Positions 32,786 through 41,401 are shown, numbered from the stretch's first letter. The stretch: DNA of 60,614 nt from Verrucomicrobiota bacterium (GCA_037139415.1 JBAXGN010000015.1:1-60614), one strand, 5' to 3'. Translations and numbers: made by a program. Notes: a model not told the origin generated them from the letters alone.

Positions 32786-33136
32786 ATGAAAACAACAACA
32801 GATAAATCAAATCGTTCCTTAAAGGTAGTGGCGTTAATCCTCTGCGTCAGCGCGTTGCCGCTGGTCTGCGGTGTGACCGGTTGTACGACGGGTAGTCGCT
32901 ACCAGCAAAGCACCGGGGAATATATTGATGACCATGGGCTTTCTTCCAGTGTCAAAAAAGCCCTCGGCGACGATCATCAGTACAAATACAACGATGTCAA
33001 CGTTGTCACGTTTAAAGGTGTCGTCCAGTTAAACGGCTTTGCCAACAACAAGGAACAGAAGAGCCGGGCCGGAGACATAGCCAAGAAAGTCGCGGGCGTG
33101 ACCGAAGTGCAAAACAACATCACTGTTAAAGAGTGA
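32786..33136 (+). CDS. BON-domain lipoprotein, copy 2
   Basis: This 116-residue paralogue of 31892 has lipobox GVTGC, head TTGSRYQQSTGEYIDD, and a BON domain (LSSSVKKALGDDHQYKYN, VNVVTFKGVVQLNGF, GVTEVQNNITVKE). The leader (AAACAACAGAAACAAACC ... TACATT-ATG) is A/C-rich. The main differences from copy 1 are in the loop after the third strand (ANNKEQKS in place of VVSRDQMN). Confidence 0.85.
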   Translation: MKTTTDKSNRSLKVVALILCVSALPLVCGVTGCTTGSRYQQSTGEYIDDHGLSSSVKKALGDDHQYKYNDVNVVTFKGVVQLNGFANNKEQKSRAGDIAKKVAGVTEVQNNITVKE

Positions 33137-33232
33137 TCCAGCGTGTCTGCAGAACTTGATGAATCAGGCGCGATAGCGGGGAGATGAACCATCGTGCGTT
33201 AACGCCAAATGCCGAGCAGCAACATAACAATT

Positions 33233-34045
33233 ATGGAAATTCCAATTGTACGACAAGGACATCCCATGACGGGATTGGCGTTGATGCTCTGTGTCGTGAC
33301 CGGCTGCTTTAGCGATACTCGATACAAACAAGGCACGGGAGATAAGCCCAGTCAGGTGACCAGTATCAATAGTGGTCCGCTCATTGGTAGCCAAGGATTG
33401 GTTACTCGGATTGACACTCGTACTGTGCAATCCAAAGTGTTTGAGACTTCCGATTTGCCACAGGCGCTGGTTCTCTCGGTGCATGGAAAGTGCGAATTCT
33501 CCACCAACCACACTTCATTCGCCGTATTGAAAGCCGGTCAGGTCTTTTTGGAAGGGGCCGTCATCCGGACGGGCGAAGGAGCGCGCGCTGATCTATTTTT
33601 CAGGCGCATCGGAACCACCGTCCGTCTGCAAGCGGATACCGAAATCGGACTGGCGAAAATGACTCGAATTATGAACGGCAGCACCCCGGTGTTCGAGACT
33701 TTGTTGGACGTCCGCGCCGGCAGAATCTTCACCGTGGTGCGCTCGCTTGTCGCTGGCAGCACCTTGGAAATCAAGAACGCGGCCGGTCGGGCCGTGGTCG
33801 AGGGCGGCGGCGGCAAAGGCAGGTACATTATTACGGCCGACGGCACGCATGTGACGGATAAAAATTCGGCTGTACCGCTCAAGGTCATTGGGGAAACGGG
33901 CGTGACCATAATTACACCTGGACAGCGATTCAGTGCGAAGGACGGCAAAGTGTTTTCGCTTAACCCTTCGGACGCCGTGCAGGAACTGATCCACTTTGAC
34001 GAACTCGACGCTTTAACGGAGCAATTAATGCCGCCCGAAAAGTGA
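33233..34045 (+). CDS. FecR-like domain lipoprotein
   Basis: This 270-residue protein has a short signal peptide with lipobox VVTGC followed by FSDTRYKQGTGDK, the same head as the BON lipoproteins around it. The remainder is a FecR-like beta domain (FAVLKAGQVFLEGAVIRTGEGARADLFF, TVRLQADTEIGLAKM, LLDVRAGRIFTVV, STLEIKNAAGRAVVEG) ending in helix QELIHFDELDALTEQLM. FecR domains bind partners in the periplasm and often relay signals to sigma factors, but here no ECF sigma gene is adjacent. ATG 33233 (leader CATAACAATT) is preferred over 33209. Confidence 0.8.
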   Translation: MEIPIVRQGHPMTGLALMLCVVTGCFSDTRYKQGTGDKPSQVTSINSGPLIGSQGLVTRIDTRTVQSKVFETSDLPQALVLSVHGKCEFSTNHTSFAVLKAGQVFLEGAVIRTGEGARADLFFRRIGTTVRLQADTEIGLAKMTRIMNGSTPVFETLLDVRAGRIFTVVRSLVAGSTLEIKNAAGRAVVEGGGGKGRYIITADGTHVTDKNSAVPLKVIGETGVTIITPGQRFSAKDGKVFSLNPSDAVQELIHFDELDALTEQLMPPEK

Positions 34046-34081
34046 CGAATAAGTAGTAACCAAACAACAAACAAAAACAGT

Positions 34082-34432
34082 ATGAACCAAACAAAAACAA
34101 ATACGGGCCACTCCTTTAAGGTGTGTGCGTTAATCCTTTGCGTCGGTGCGTTGCCGCTGGTCTGCGGTTTGACCGGTTGTTTCACCGGCACACGCGACAA
34201 GCAAAGCACGGGCGAATACATTGATGACCACACGCTATCGTCCCATGTCAAGAAGGCGCTGGGCGAGGACCAGCTCTACAAGTACGGCGACGTTAATGTG
34301 GTCACGTTCAAGGGTGTGGTGCAGCTAAACGGCTTTGTCAGCACGAAGGACCAGTTGAACCGCGCGGGCGAACTTGCCAAGAAAGCCGAAGGTGTGAAAG
34401 AGGTGCAAAACAACATTACGGTCAAAGAGTGA
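34082..34432 (+). CDS. BON-domain lipoprotein, copy 3
   Basis: This 116-residue paralogue has lipobox GLTGC, head FTGTRDKQSTGEYIDD, and a BON domain (LSSHVKKALGEDQLYKYG, VNVVTFKGVVQLNGFVSTKDQLNRAGELAKKAEG split over the domain, ending VQNNITVKE). The leader is CCAAACAACAAACAAAAACAGT-ATG, with no Shine-Dalgarno. It closes the run of five lipoproteins begun at 31892. A small stem (GTCCAA-CTGA-TTGGAC at 34487-34502) follows the stop by about 55 nt. Confidence 0.85.
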   Translation: MNQTKTNTGHSFKVCALILCVGALPLVCGLTGCFTGTRDKQSTGEYIDDHTLSSHVKKALGEDQLYKYGDVNVVTFKGVVQLNGFVSTKDQLNRAGELAKKAEGVKEVQNNITVKE

Positions 34433-34551
34433 ACAATAAGTTTGGGCACCATCCATGGGGAATGGCATGTCAAGGGATCCCGTGACGTCCAACTGATTGG
34501 ACGACACGGATCTCGGCGTAGTTAAAAATTCCGTAAATAGAAAGAAATATT

Positions 34552-34698
34552 ATGTTGTGGACCATTGCCGTAATCCTCTTGGTACTGTGGTTACTGGGGC
34601 TGGTGAGCAGTTACACGATGGGCGGGTTTATCCATATTTTGTTGGTGATTGCCATTGTCGTAGTGCTCGTTAGGGTAATTCAGGGGCGCCGGTTATAG
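34552..34698 (+). CDS. Small two-helix membrane protein (lmo0937/DUF5670 type)
   Basis: This 48-residue protein reads MLWTIAVILLVLWLLGLV, a polar turn (SSYTMGG), FIHILLVIAIVVVLVRVI and QGRRL. It matches the lmo0937-type family of tiny membrane proteins that are widespread in stress gene clusters. Two membrane helices joined by a Gly turn leave a basic C-terminus, probably cytoplasmic. The leader is AATAGAAAGAAATATT-ATG. It probably belongs to the P9 unit or has its own unseen promoter in the 119 nt upstream. Confidence 0.85.
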   Translation: MLWTIAVILLVLWLLGLVSSYTMGGFIHILLVIAIVVVLVRVIQGRRL

Positions 34699-34730
34699 TA
34701 ACGGGCGGGAATTAAGAACGCGGACCAACC

Positions 34731-35087
34731 ATGATTCCCAATCATAAACAGTTTATCGAAGCCATCGGTGAGATGAAGAAGGTAAGTGTGCGCTTCTATT
34801 CCAAAGCCGACAGCGGCGTGCTGGACCGAGTCTGTGCGCCGATGGATTATGGCCCGGGCGGCGAAACTCAAGACGGATTGAATCGGTACTGGTTTTGGGA
34901 TTACTCCAGCAATATCGGCACTCATACTCTGGGCTTGGTGCCGCAGCAGATTGTGGACTTGCAGGTGCTGGGTGAGGTGTTTAACCCAGCCGAATTCGGC
35001 GTCAGGTCTTCGCCATGGTTTATTCCGCGGCTTTGGGGAACGCCGAGCCCTGCTCCAGCAATGAACCGATCAAAGGCACAGACATGA
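34731..35087 (+). CDS. Conserved hypothetical protein (WYL-like beta fold)
   Basis: This 118-residue soluble protein begins MIPNHKQFIEAIGEMKKVSVRF, then YSKADSGVLDRVCAPMDYGP, DGLNRYWFWDY, HTLGLVPQQIVDLQVLG and FNPAEFG. I have seen this pattern as a conserved hypothetical protein; its small beta-rich region resembles WYL domains but this is uncertain. The tail after FNPAEFG is Pro-rich. Its stop overlaps the DUF6600 gene start (ATGA). Confidence 0.7.
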   Translation: MIPNHKQFIEAIGEMKKVSVRFYSKADSGVLDRVCAPMDYGPGGETQDGLNRYWFWDYSSNIGTHTLGLVPQQIVDLQVLGEVFNPAEFGVRSSPWFIPRLWGTPSPAPAMNRSKAQT

Positions 35088-36439
35088 AAACAATCCATAC
35101 CCTCGCCATCGCGGTCAGCTTTGCACTCGGAGTTGGCGCACTGCCGATCCAAGCCGAGGACACCGTGGCTGTGAATGAAGTCCTTCGGCTTAAAAATGCA
35201 GGCGTCTCTGAGGAAACCATCGTCATCTTCGTTCGGAGCCAGAGTAAAAACTATGACCTAACCGCCGAGCGGGTAATCGTTCTGCGCGAGCAGGGTGTAT
35301 CGTCTGCCGTGATCCACGCCATGCTGGAGAGCGGAAAAAATACCGGCGCGCCGCCGCCTGCTCCTGAATCGCCAACGCAGCCGACGGTCTCGCCGACCGC
35401 CTCGGACCAGGATGTGGCGTACTTCCATCAGGAACTCAGCCCGTATGGGCGGTGGATTCTTAGCGAGGAGAATCAGTGGTACTGGCAGCCCACGGTGGCG
35501 GTAGATAACCCGAATTGGCGCCCATATTGGGACCAAGGGAGCTGGGTCTATACCGATCATGGCTGGTATTGGTCTTCCGATTACCCGTGGGGCTGGGCTG
35601 CGTTCCATTACGGGCGTTGGAACCTGCACCCGCATCACGGTTGGATCTGGTATCCAGACCGGGAATGGGCACCGGCTTGGGTTACTTGGAGGATGGGAAG
35701 CGATTATTGCGGTTGGGCTCCGCTTCCGCAATACAGTCACTATGATTATGCCGGTGGGGGCCTGAGTTATCACGGTAGCCACGTCGAGGCGAGTTTCGGC
35801 TTTGGCTTGGATTGGAACCAATTCAACTTCTCCTATCTGCGCGATATGGGTGAGCGTCCGCGTGCGCGTTTCCGCAAGGAAGCCGACGCTCGCAAAATGT
35901 ACAACCAGACAACCGTCATCAACAACTACAGTGTCAGTAAAACCATTGTTCACAACGAGACGCATCCCCGCCTGGTCAACCAAGGCATTAGTCTTGACCG
36001 GGTCACCATCGCAAAAGGTAAGCCGGTTGACACGGTTAGGATACAAGATCGGCGGATGCCCTCTCCCAGCCGGGTGCCCGAGCGCGTGGATACCCGGGCC
36101 AAAACGCTGGATGTCTATCGTCCGCGACTCACTGAACCCAAAAACCCGTTGCGTATTCCACCGGTTGCTGTTCCCCCGTCCAGGCCTAGCGTGCCACCTG
36201 CCCAAGCTGAACATGGAAAGGTGCTACCACCAAAAACACACTCTGCGCCCGAAGTGCCGGCAACGAGCCAGCGGATTGTCACCCCGCCCCCACGCCTTCC
36301 TCAAGAATCCCGGCCCAGCGCGCCGCCTCCGAAAACTGAACCCAGAAAGACACCGCCGGCGGCACCGCAAGCCCCGCCCACCAAACCAGCAGGCCCCCCA
36401 CGGAGCCTCCCGGGAAAGCCACAGGAGGACGCCAAGTGA
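35084..36439 (+). CDS. Exported DUF6600-type protein with Pro-rich tail
   Basis: This 451-residue protein has a Sec signal peptide (cleavage near IQA-ED) and a helical region of about residues 25-88 (VAVNEVLRLKNAGVSEETIVIF). A central domain of about residues 108-250 is very rich in Trp and Tyr (YGRWILSEENQWYWQP, WVYTDHGWYWSSDYPWGW, FHYGRWNLHPHHGWIWYP), the DUF6600 pattern. The C-terminal 130 residues are Pro/Arg-rich and probably disordered. Such proteins are frequent in Verrucomicrobiota and Acidobacteriota, with unknown function, probably at the outer membrane or cell surface. Confidence 0.85.
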   Translation: MKTIHTLAIAVSFALGVGALPIQAEDTVAVNEVLRLKNAGVSEETIVIFVRSQSKNYDLTAERVIVLREQGVSSAVIHAMLESGKNTGAPPPAPESPTQPTVSPTASDQDVAYFHQELSPYGRWILSEENQWYWQPTVAVDNPNWRPYWDQGSWVYTDHGWYWSSDYPWGWAAFHYGRWNLHPHHGWIWYPDREWAPAWVTWRMGSDYCGWAPLPQYSHYDYAGGGLSYHGSHVEASFGFGLDWNQFNFSYLRDMGERPRARFRKEADARKMYNQTTVINNYSVSKTIVHNETHPRLVNQGISLDRVTIAKGKPVDTVRIQDRRMPSPSRVPERVDTRAKTLDVYRPRLTEPKNPLRIPPVAVPPSRPSVPPAQAEHGKVLPPKTHSAPEVPATSQRIVTPPPRLPQESRPSAPPPKTEPRKTPPAAPQAPPTKPAGPPRSLPGKPQEDAK

Positions 36440-36505
36440 GAGACCGGGGCCGAGGGTGACCAAGAGCGTCGCCGCCCGACGAGATTAACAGAATAGCCAA
36501 AACTT

Positions 36506-37054
36506 ATGCCTCCTGAATTCAATGATCTGCCGCCGACTGAATCGAAGCCCACTGCCTTCAACGCTGATGTCGCTGCCGCAGAGTTAATCTCGCTCCACAA
36601 GGAACTCGTCGAACAGAAAGAACAAAATTTGCACTTAGCCGCCGATTTTGAGAATTTCAAACGGCGTACCCGCCAGGAAGCCGAGGCTCGGGCGGCGGCG
36701 CAAAAGGACTCGTTCATTCATGAGTTGTTGCCCGTAATTGACAACCTCGAACGTGCCTTGGACTCGGACGCTGCCTCTGGCTCCCCGCAGCTTCACCAAG
36801 GTGTGGAACTGACGTTGCAGCAATTGCGCCAGTTGCTGCGCCAGCACGGCATCGAAACCCAAGAGAGTATCGGTCAGCCGTTTGACCCGCACCAGCATGA
36901 AGCCGTTTCCCTTCACCACGACCCGTCCCAACCAGACCATGCCATCCTCGAGGTGTTTCAGCGCGGTTACCGGCGGGGTGAAAAGGTGTTTCGACCGGCC
37001 AAAGTGGTGGTTAATGATCTAAGAAAATTCAACCAAACCCATCATGCCCGTTGA
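36506..37054 (+). CDS. grpE: Nucleotide exchange factor GrpE
   Basis: This 182-residue protein has the long N-terminal helix (ELVEQKEQNLHLAADFENFKRR) and the conserved beta-domain signature (FDPHQHEAVS, ILEVFQRGYRRGEKVFRPAKVVV). GrpE dimerises and speeds ADP release from DnaK. The gene overlaps the dnaJ-like gene by 11 bp, so the two are translationally coupled, but dnaK lies 30 kb upstream. Upstream it follows the DUF6600 gene by 66 nt with an A-rich leader (AATAGCCAAAACTT-ATG). Confidence 0.94.
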   Translation: MPPEFNDLPPTESKPTAFNADVAAAELISLHKELVEQKEQNLHLAADFENFKRRTRQEAEARAAAQKDSFIHELLPVIDNLERALDSDAASGSPQLHQGVELTLQQLRQLLRQHGIETQESIGQPFDPHQHEAVSLHHDPSQPDHAILEVFQRGYRRGEKVFRPAKVVVNDLRKFNQTHHAR

Positions 37055-38054
37055 ATTTAAAGACTATTACCAGGTCCTCGGTGTCCCGCCCAAGGCGACG
37101 GACGAAGACATCAAGAAGGCCTTCCGCACGCTCGCGCGCAAGTATCATCCCGATGTCGCCAAGGACAAAAAAACAGCGGAGGAAAAATTCAAGGAACTCA
37201 ACGAGGCCAATGAGGTTTTAAGCGATCCGGAGAGTCGCAGGAAGTACGACCAGTTAGGTGCCGATTGGAAAACGGGAGCGCAATCGCGTCCAACGCCGGG
37301 CCGTGCAGGGGGCCAATCCACTGGACGGGAGGCGGGGGGCGAAGAATACGAATTCCAGTTTGAGGGTACGGGTTTCAGTGATTTCTTCGAACAGTTTTTT
37401 GGCGGACGCGCCAACCGATCGCGTGGCACTTCATCGTTTGACCCTCGCGGTGCCGCGGGTTGGACTGAAGCGCCAGAGGGGCAATCCGCCGCTGCCCTGC
37501 GCGGTCAGGATATCCAGGGCGATATTCTTATCACGCTCGATGAAGTGCTCAAGGGAGCCATGCGCGCCATCTCGGTGCGGCGAACCAACGCCCGCACGGG
37601 ACAGGAGGAGACGGAAACCCACCAGGTGCGAATTCCGGCCGGCGTGCAGGCTGGCCAGACGATTCGGGTTCCAGGAAAAGGTGGCGAAGGGTTGGGTGGC
37701 GGTAGCGCCGGCGATATCTATCTGCGGGTCCGCTATGCCCAGCACCCGGATTGGCAGGCACGCGGAACGGATCTGGTGGGCCATCTGGAGTTAGCGCCGT
37801 GGGAAGCGGTGTTGGGGGCGACGGTTCCAGTGCGAACGTTGGAAGGCTCTGTTTCAGTGAAAATTCCCGCTGGCACTCAGCCGGGGCAGCAATTGCGGAT
37901 CCGCAGCAAAGGGATGCCTGCTGGCGCGGGTAAGCGCGGCGATCTTTACGTCGGCATCTCAATTCAGGTCCCGTCCCGCATCAGCAAGGAGGAAGAGCGC
38001 TTATGGAAACAGTTGGCGGCCCAATCCACCTTTGATCCGCGAAAGACCTCCTGA
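37044..38054 (+). CDS. DnaJ-class co-chaperone (CbpA type, no zinc finger)
   Basis: This 336-residue protein has a J domain at residues 5-70 with the HPD motif (RKYHPDVAKD), a Gly/Phe-rich linker (FEQFFGG), and two C-terminal beta domains (RGQDIQGDILITLDEVLKGA, VRIPAGVQAGQTIRVPGKGGEG, GDLYVGISIQVPS). The cysteine-rich zinc-finger of true DnaJ is absent, as in CbpA. It stimulates DnaK ATPase and binds clients. It is coupled to grpE by an 11-bp overlap. With dnaK in the same block this could form a complete stress-dedicated Hsp70 set, though not in one operon. Confidence 0.94.
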   Translation: MPVEFKDYYQVLGVPPKATDEDIKKAFRTLARKYHPDVAKDKKTAEEKFKELNEANEVLSDPESRRKYDQLGADWKTGAQSRPTPGRAGGQSTGREAGGEEYEFQFEGTGFSDFFEQFFGGRANRSRGTSSFDPRGAAGWTEAPEGQSAAALRGQDIQGDILITLDEVLKGAMRAISVRRTNARTGQEETETHQVRIPAGVQAGQTIRVPGKGGEGLGGGSAGDIYLRVRYAQHPDWQARGTDLVGHLELAPWEAVLGATVPVRTLEGSVSVKIPAGTQPGQQLRIRSKGMPAGAGKRGDLYVGISIQVPSRISKEEERLWKQLAAQSTFDPRKTS

Positions 38055-38069
38055 ATTTGCCATTAGAAA

Positions 38070-39053
38070 ATGAAAAGACGATTGATTAGGGGGATTTTTC
38101 TTTTGATTATTGGATTCCCTCTCCAATCCCGGTCGGCAACCACAAACGATTTCAGCACCTCAACCAACGGCTGGTTGACGGATCGCTTTGCCTCGCACAC
38201 GTTTACCTATGCGCCGGTTTTTCAGGTGCGTACCCATGTGCTTCAGATCGGCATGGACCCGGCGGAAAGTTCGACTAATCGTCCCGCGCCTTATCAGGCT
38301 GATTTCTTCGATGTGCAAGGGTTTGCAATCCAGGCGTTGATAAGCAGTAATACTCACTGGGCTGTTTATGGCTCTTTGTGGGTTCCAGCGGAAGTTGCCG
38401 ATGGCTCGGCGGCTCCGTTCGGTTCTGATCTGTGGGCGAGAACCGGGCCACTGCTCGACCAAACCTCCGCTGATTATTTCATGATTGGGCTTTTCGCTGG
38501 GGATACCAATAATCCCACGAATCCGAACCCGGTTAATCCCACGGTGTCCTGGCGAGTTTGGAGTGATGACATCGTTGGTGCATGGACATACCTGCCAGTT
38601 CCTGTGAATGTTGGCTGGAACGATGTTCGCATTTCTTTTAACAATTTTGTCGTGGCTTACTACTTGAATAGCCAGCTTGTCCATACCCAGACCAGCGCAA
38701 ATATGGCTCATCCGGACCATACGACGCAACTGTCCACAGTCTTCCTGCAGGCATATAACTTTGGAAATGTGTACACCGCGTCGTGGAGCAATGTGGGAGA
38801 CACCGATGCCTCGGTGGAGGTTTTACCGCTGCCGCTGTGGTTGCACATCGTGCTTGGCGGGCAGCCTGAAAAAACCGTGGTCTTATCTTGGTCCACCAAC
38901 AGCGCGGGCTTCGTACTGGAGCAGAACGGTGACTTGGTCATCTCCAATGCCTGGGCAAACGTCTTGGAAGACCGCGTCACGAACAATGGCCAAATTTATG
39001 TAACGGTCCCAGTGACTCTGAGCAGCTCGTTTTATCGGTTGCGCAAGCCATAG
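38070..39053 (+). CDS. Secreted beta-rich protein with Verrucomicrobiota-type C-terminus
   Basis: This 327-residue protein has a signal peptide (LIRGIFLLIIGFPLQSRSA) and a beta-sandwich-like body of about residues 25-240 (VYGSLWVPAEVAD, DYFMIGLFAGDTN, WNDVRISFNNFVV), reminiscent of laminin-G or concanavalin-like folds but with no catalytic motif seen. The last 70 residues (LSWSTNSAGFVLEQNGDL, SSSFYRLRKP) resemble the C-terminal module of many secreted proteins of Pedosphaera-like bacteria. It lies 16 nt after the dnaJ-like gene, yet its content is unrelated to chaperones. Function unknown. Confidence 0.75.
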   Translation: MKRRLIRGIFLLIIGFPLQSRSATTNDFSTSTNGWLTDRFASHTFTYAPVFQVRTHVLQIGMDPAESSTNRPAPYQADFFDVQGFAIQALISSNTHWAVYGSLWVPAEVADGSAAPFGSDLWARTGPLLDQTSADYFMIGLFAGDTNNPTNPNPVNPTVSWRVWSDDIVGAWTYLPVPVNVGWNDVRISFNNFVVAYYLNSQLVHTQTSANMAHPDHTTQLSTVFLQAYNFGNVYTASWSNVGDTDASVEVLPLPLWLHIVLGGQPEKTVVLSWSTNSAGFVLEQNGDLVISNAWANVLEDRVTNNGQIYVTVPVTLSSSFYRLRKP

Positions 39054-39174
39054 GAAACAGTACCGATTAGCGACGCGCGCTCAAGGTTGCTGAGAACGGA
39101 CAAACCCGTTATCTCGCGATGTGGTAGGGCAAGCCGGGAACACGTGACCGTGTCAAACCGAATCATCATCCGAG

Positions 39175-39219
39175 GTAGGGTAATACCCCATAGCAAATCA
39201 CGCCCCGTGGGCGTACCGT
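39175..39219 (+). promoter_or_regulatory. Palindromic stress-regulon promoter P10
   Basis: GTAGGGTAATACCCCATAGC (39175-39194) has loop AAT instead of TAC with the arms kept. After 19 nt comes TACCGT (39214-39219). The inferred start is only about 22 nt before the DUF883 gene, the shortest leader of the set. Confidence 0.74.
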
Positions 39220-39247
39220 GAGCAGCAGTTAAATTATAAAGACAAAA

Positions 39248-39556
39248 ATGAACCCTATGAACAAAGAAACACAAGCAATCAGTAATGACTTGGGCCAATT
39301 GGCCGACGACGCACGCGCCTTAATGACCGCTACGGCGGATGTCGCCGGAGAAAAAGTCGGGGAAGCCCGCAAACGCCTGGCCGCCGCACTGGAACGTGGC
39401 AAGGAAATGTATGGCTGCGTTCGCGAAAAGGCGGTGGCCGGTGCAAAAGTGGCCGACGAGGCCGTGCATGAGCATCCCTATCCAGCCATCGCCATCGCGT
39501 TTGGGGTTGGTGCGCTCGCCGGTTATCTAATCGCTCGCCGGGGCAACCGTGACTGA
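39248..39556 (+). CDS. DUF883 family membrane-anchored protein (YqjD/ElaB-like)
   Basis: This 102-residue protein has a long amphipathic helix (LGQLADDARALMTATADVAGEK, ARKRLAAALERGKEMYG, AVAGAKVADEAVHEHPY) and one C-terminal membrane helix (PAIAIAFGVGALAGYLIARR). This is the YqjD/ElaB pattern; in E. coli these are stationary-phase inner-membrane proteins that bind ribosomes. The next two genes resemble YqjE and YqjK, so the order matches the E. coli yqjDEK operon. Either the first ATG or the one three codons later could start translation. Confidence 0.9.
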   Translation: MNPMNKETQAISNDLGQLADDARALMTATADVAGEKVGEARKRLAAALERGKEMYGCVREKAVAGAKVADEAVHEHPYPAIAIAFGVGALAGYLIARRGNRD

Positions 39557-39563
39557 TCCCGCC

Positions 39564-39953
39564 ATGGAACCAACCACCTTCAGCCTTGGACAACTCGGTG
39601 CGACCTCAAAACAGTTCGCCCGGAGGTTGTTGACGATCGGGGAAAACCGCCTCGAATTGTTGATGGTGGAAGTGCAGGAGGAGCGCGAACGCCTCCTGCA
39701 CGCCTTCCTGTTGGCCCTTGGCGTAGCGGTGTTTGGTCTGCTCGCGAGCGGGGCGCTTAGCGGCGTCATCGTGGTTTTGTTGTGGGACCTGTCGCGGGTT
39801 GCGGCGTTGCTGGTGCTGACCGGCCTCTATGGGGCAGCGGCGGTTTGCCTTTACCGACGGCTTGCCAAACTGTTGCGTGACTGGCAGATGCTTTCCGCCA
39901 CGCTCGATCAACTCCGAAAGGACCGTGTATGTTTGGAAACCACCCTCGCTTGA
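39564..39953 (+). CDS. YqjE-like phage-holin-superfamily membrane protein
   Basis: This 129-residue protein has an N-terminal amphipathic part (FARRLLTIGENRLELLMVEVQEERERLL) and two membrane helices (about residues 47-73 and 79-101), followed by a charged tail (LAKLLRDWQMLSATLDQLRKDR). It fits the phage_holin_3_6/YqjE family, which is not a true holin in this context. A GTG start at 39549 overlapping the previous stop is also possible. It overlaps the yqjK-like gene by 25 nt. Confidence 0.85.
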   Translation: MEPTTFSLGQLGATSKQFARRLLTIGENRLELLMVEVQEERERLLHAFLLALGVAVFGLLASGALSGVIVVLLWDLSRVAALLVLTGLYGAAAVCLYRRLAKLLRDWQMLSATLDQLRKDRVCLETTLA

Positions 39954-40243
39954 ACCCGCTGGCACCGCGGAAGCAACTGTTGCTCGCAGAGAGCGAACTT
40001 AACCGCGCCCAACTGGTCATTGATATGGCGGAGGTGACGATCAGCGTGCGCACACTCATCGCCCGCGCCAAAGGCATCGGCGTATTTACCTCCGTGACGG
40101 CGGCGTTGGTGGCCGGGGTGACGGCATTTCAGGGCGACAAGCCTGTGGAAGCTGAGGCGAAACCGTCCTGGATAAAAACCGCGATTAAAGGTGCGGGACT
40201 GATCTCTACTCTCTGGCTGGCGTTTCGCAGGAGGCCAAGATGA
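39929..40243 (+). CDS. YqjK-like protein
   Basis: This 104-residue protein begins MFGNHPRLNPLAPRKQLLLAESELNR, followed by a helix (VIDMAEVTISVRTLIARAKGI), a short hydrophobic segment (VTAALVAGVTAFQ) and a C-terminal hydrophobic helix ending in Arg (AGLISTLWLAFRRRPR). The position and layout match YqjK of the yqjDEK operon, although similarity is limited. Its function is unknown. Confidence 0.7.
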   Translation: MFGNHPRLNPLAPRKQLLLAESELNRAQLVIDMAEVTISVRTLIARAKGIGVFTSVTAALVAGVTAFQGDKPVEAEAKPSWIKTAIKGAGLISTLWLAFRRRPR

Positions 40244-40297
40244 AAGTAAAGAGTATAACCATCAACTCACTGAAGGCCGGCAACCCATGTCGCCAAA

Positions 40298-41401
40298 ATG
40301 AACCAACGCGAAATCAATCCAACTGCGGTTCCCGCCACGAACGACTGGGATTTACGCAGCCATATCCAGACGCTCGTGCTGATGGTGGTAACCGCTGGCG
40401 GAATCTATCTCTGCTACCGGCTGGCACTGCCGTTTTTGTCAGCGCTCGCTTGGGCTCTGGCGTTGGCAGTCTTGTTCAGTCCATTACAACGGTGGCTTGA
40501 GTTAAAACTCAAGCGACCCAATCTGGCCGCGGCAGTCTCCGTTTTGGTGGTCGGCCTGATTGTGGTCATCCCAGCGACCTTCGTGGGACAACGGCTCGTC
40601 CAAGAGGCAGCGAAAGGCGCGGAACTCATTAAGGCGAAGGCCGAGTCCGGCGAGTGGCGAATACCCCTCAAAGCCCAGCCGCGCCTGGCCTCTCTTGCCG
40701 ACCGAATCGAACGGCAAATTGACCTGCCGGGGACGGTTAAGACGGTTGCTGCATGGCTTACCGGCGCCGCTGGGGCGATCGTCAAGGGTTCCGTGGTTCA
40801 GGTGATTGGTTTTTGCATGACGTTCTACCTGCTTTTCTTTTTCCTCCGTGATCGTTGTTCAGCGCTCCAGTCACTTCAATCTCTGTCGCCACTCTCGGAA
40901 ATCGAAATGGACCGGCTGTTTGGGCGGGTTAATGACACCATTTACGCCACAATCTACGGAACTCTGGCCGTGTCCGCCGTGCAGGGCCTATTGGGCGGAT
41001 TGATGTTCTGGTGGTTGGGGTTGCCGGCGCCGTTGCTCTGGGGAATGGTGATGGCGTTGCTGGCGGTGGTACCGGTTTTGGGAGCCTTTGTCGTTTGGAT
41101 ACCGGCAGCCCTGTTTCTGGCGTTGGAAGGCAGTTGGGGACAAGCCCTGATGCTCACCTTGTGGGGCATGATTGTTGTCGGTGGCATTGATAATCTGCTT
41201 CGTCCCATTTTGGTGGGAAATCGGTTGAAACTCCACACCATCCCTGTCTTTATGTCGTTGGTCGGAGGCTTGATTCTGTTTGGCCCGTCTGGGCTCATTC
41301 TGGGCCCCGTGATCCTCACGGTTACCACGGTTCTATTGGAAATCTGGCGCAGTCGAACCGCGACTGACGCCGTGGTCTGTGCAAAGCCTGTGGAGCTGTA
41401 A
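40298..41401 (+). CDS. AI-2E (UPF0118) family transporter
   Basis: This 367-residue membrane protein has about eight helices and the family layout: two N-terminal helices (VLMVVTAGGIYLCYRLALPF, LAWALALAVLFSPLQRWLE), a third (VSVLVVGLIVVIPATFV), a central soluble part, and C-terminal helices with IDNLLRPILVGNRLKLHTIPVFMSLVGG, split here only for description. Members export autoinducer-2 (TqsA) or act as Na+/H+ antiporters in halophiles. Given the stress context the antiporter role is plausible but unproven. It follows the YqjK-like gene by 54 nt in the P10 unit. Confidence 0.9.
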   Translation: MNQREINPTAVPATNDWDLRSHIQTLVLMVVTAGGIYLCYRLALPFLSALAWALALAVLFSPLQRWLELKLKRPNLAAAVSVLVVGLIVVIPATFVGQRLVQEAAKGAELIKAKAESGEWRIPLKAQPRLASLADRIERQIDLPGTVKTVAAWLTGAAGAIVKGSVVQVIGFCMTFYLLFFFLRDRCSALQSLQSLSPLSEIEMDRLFGRVNDTIYATIYGTLAVSAVQGLLGGLMFWWLGLPAPLLWGMVMALLAVVPVLGAFVVWIPAALFLALEGSWGQALMLTLWGMIVVGGIDNLLRPILVGNRLKLHTIPVFMSLVGGLILFGPSGLILGPVILTVTTVLLEIWRSRTATDAVVCAKPVEL

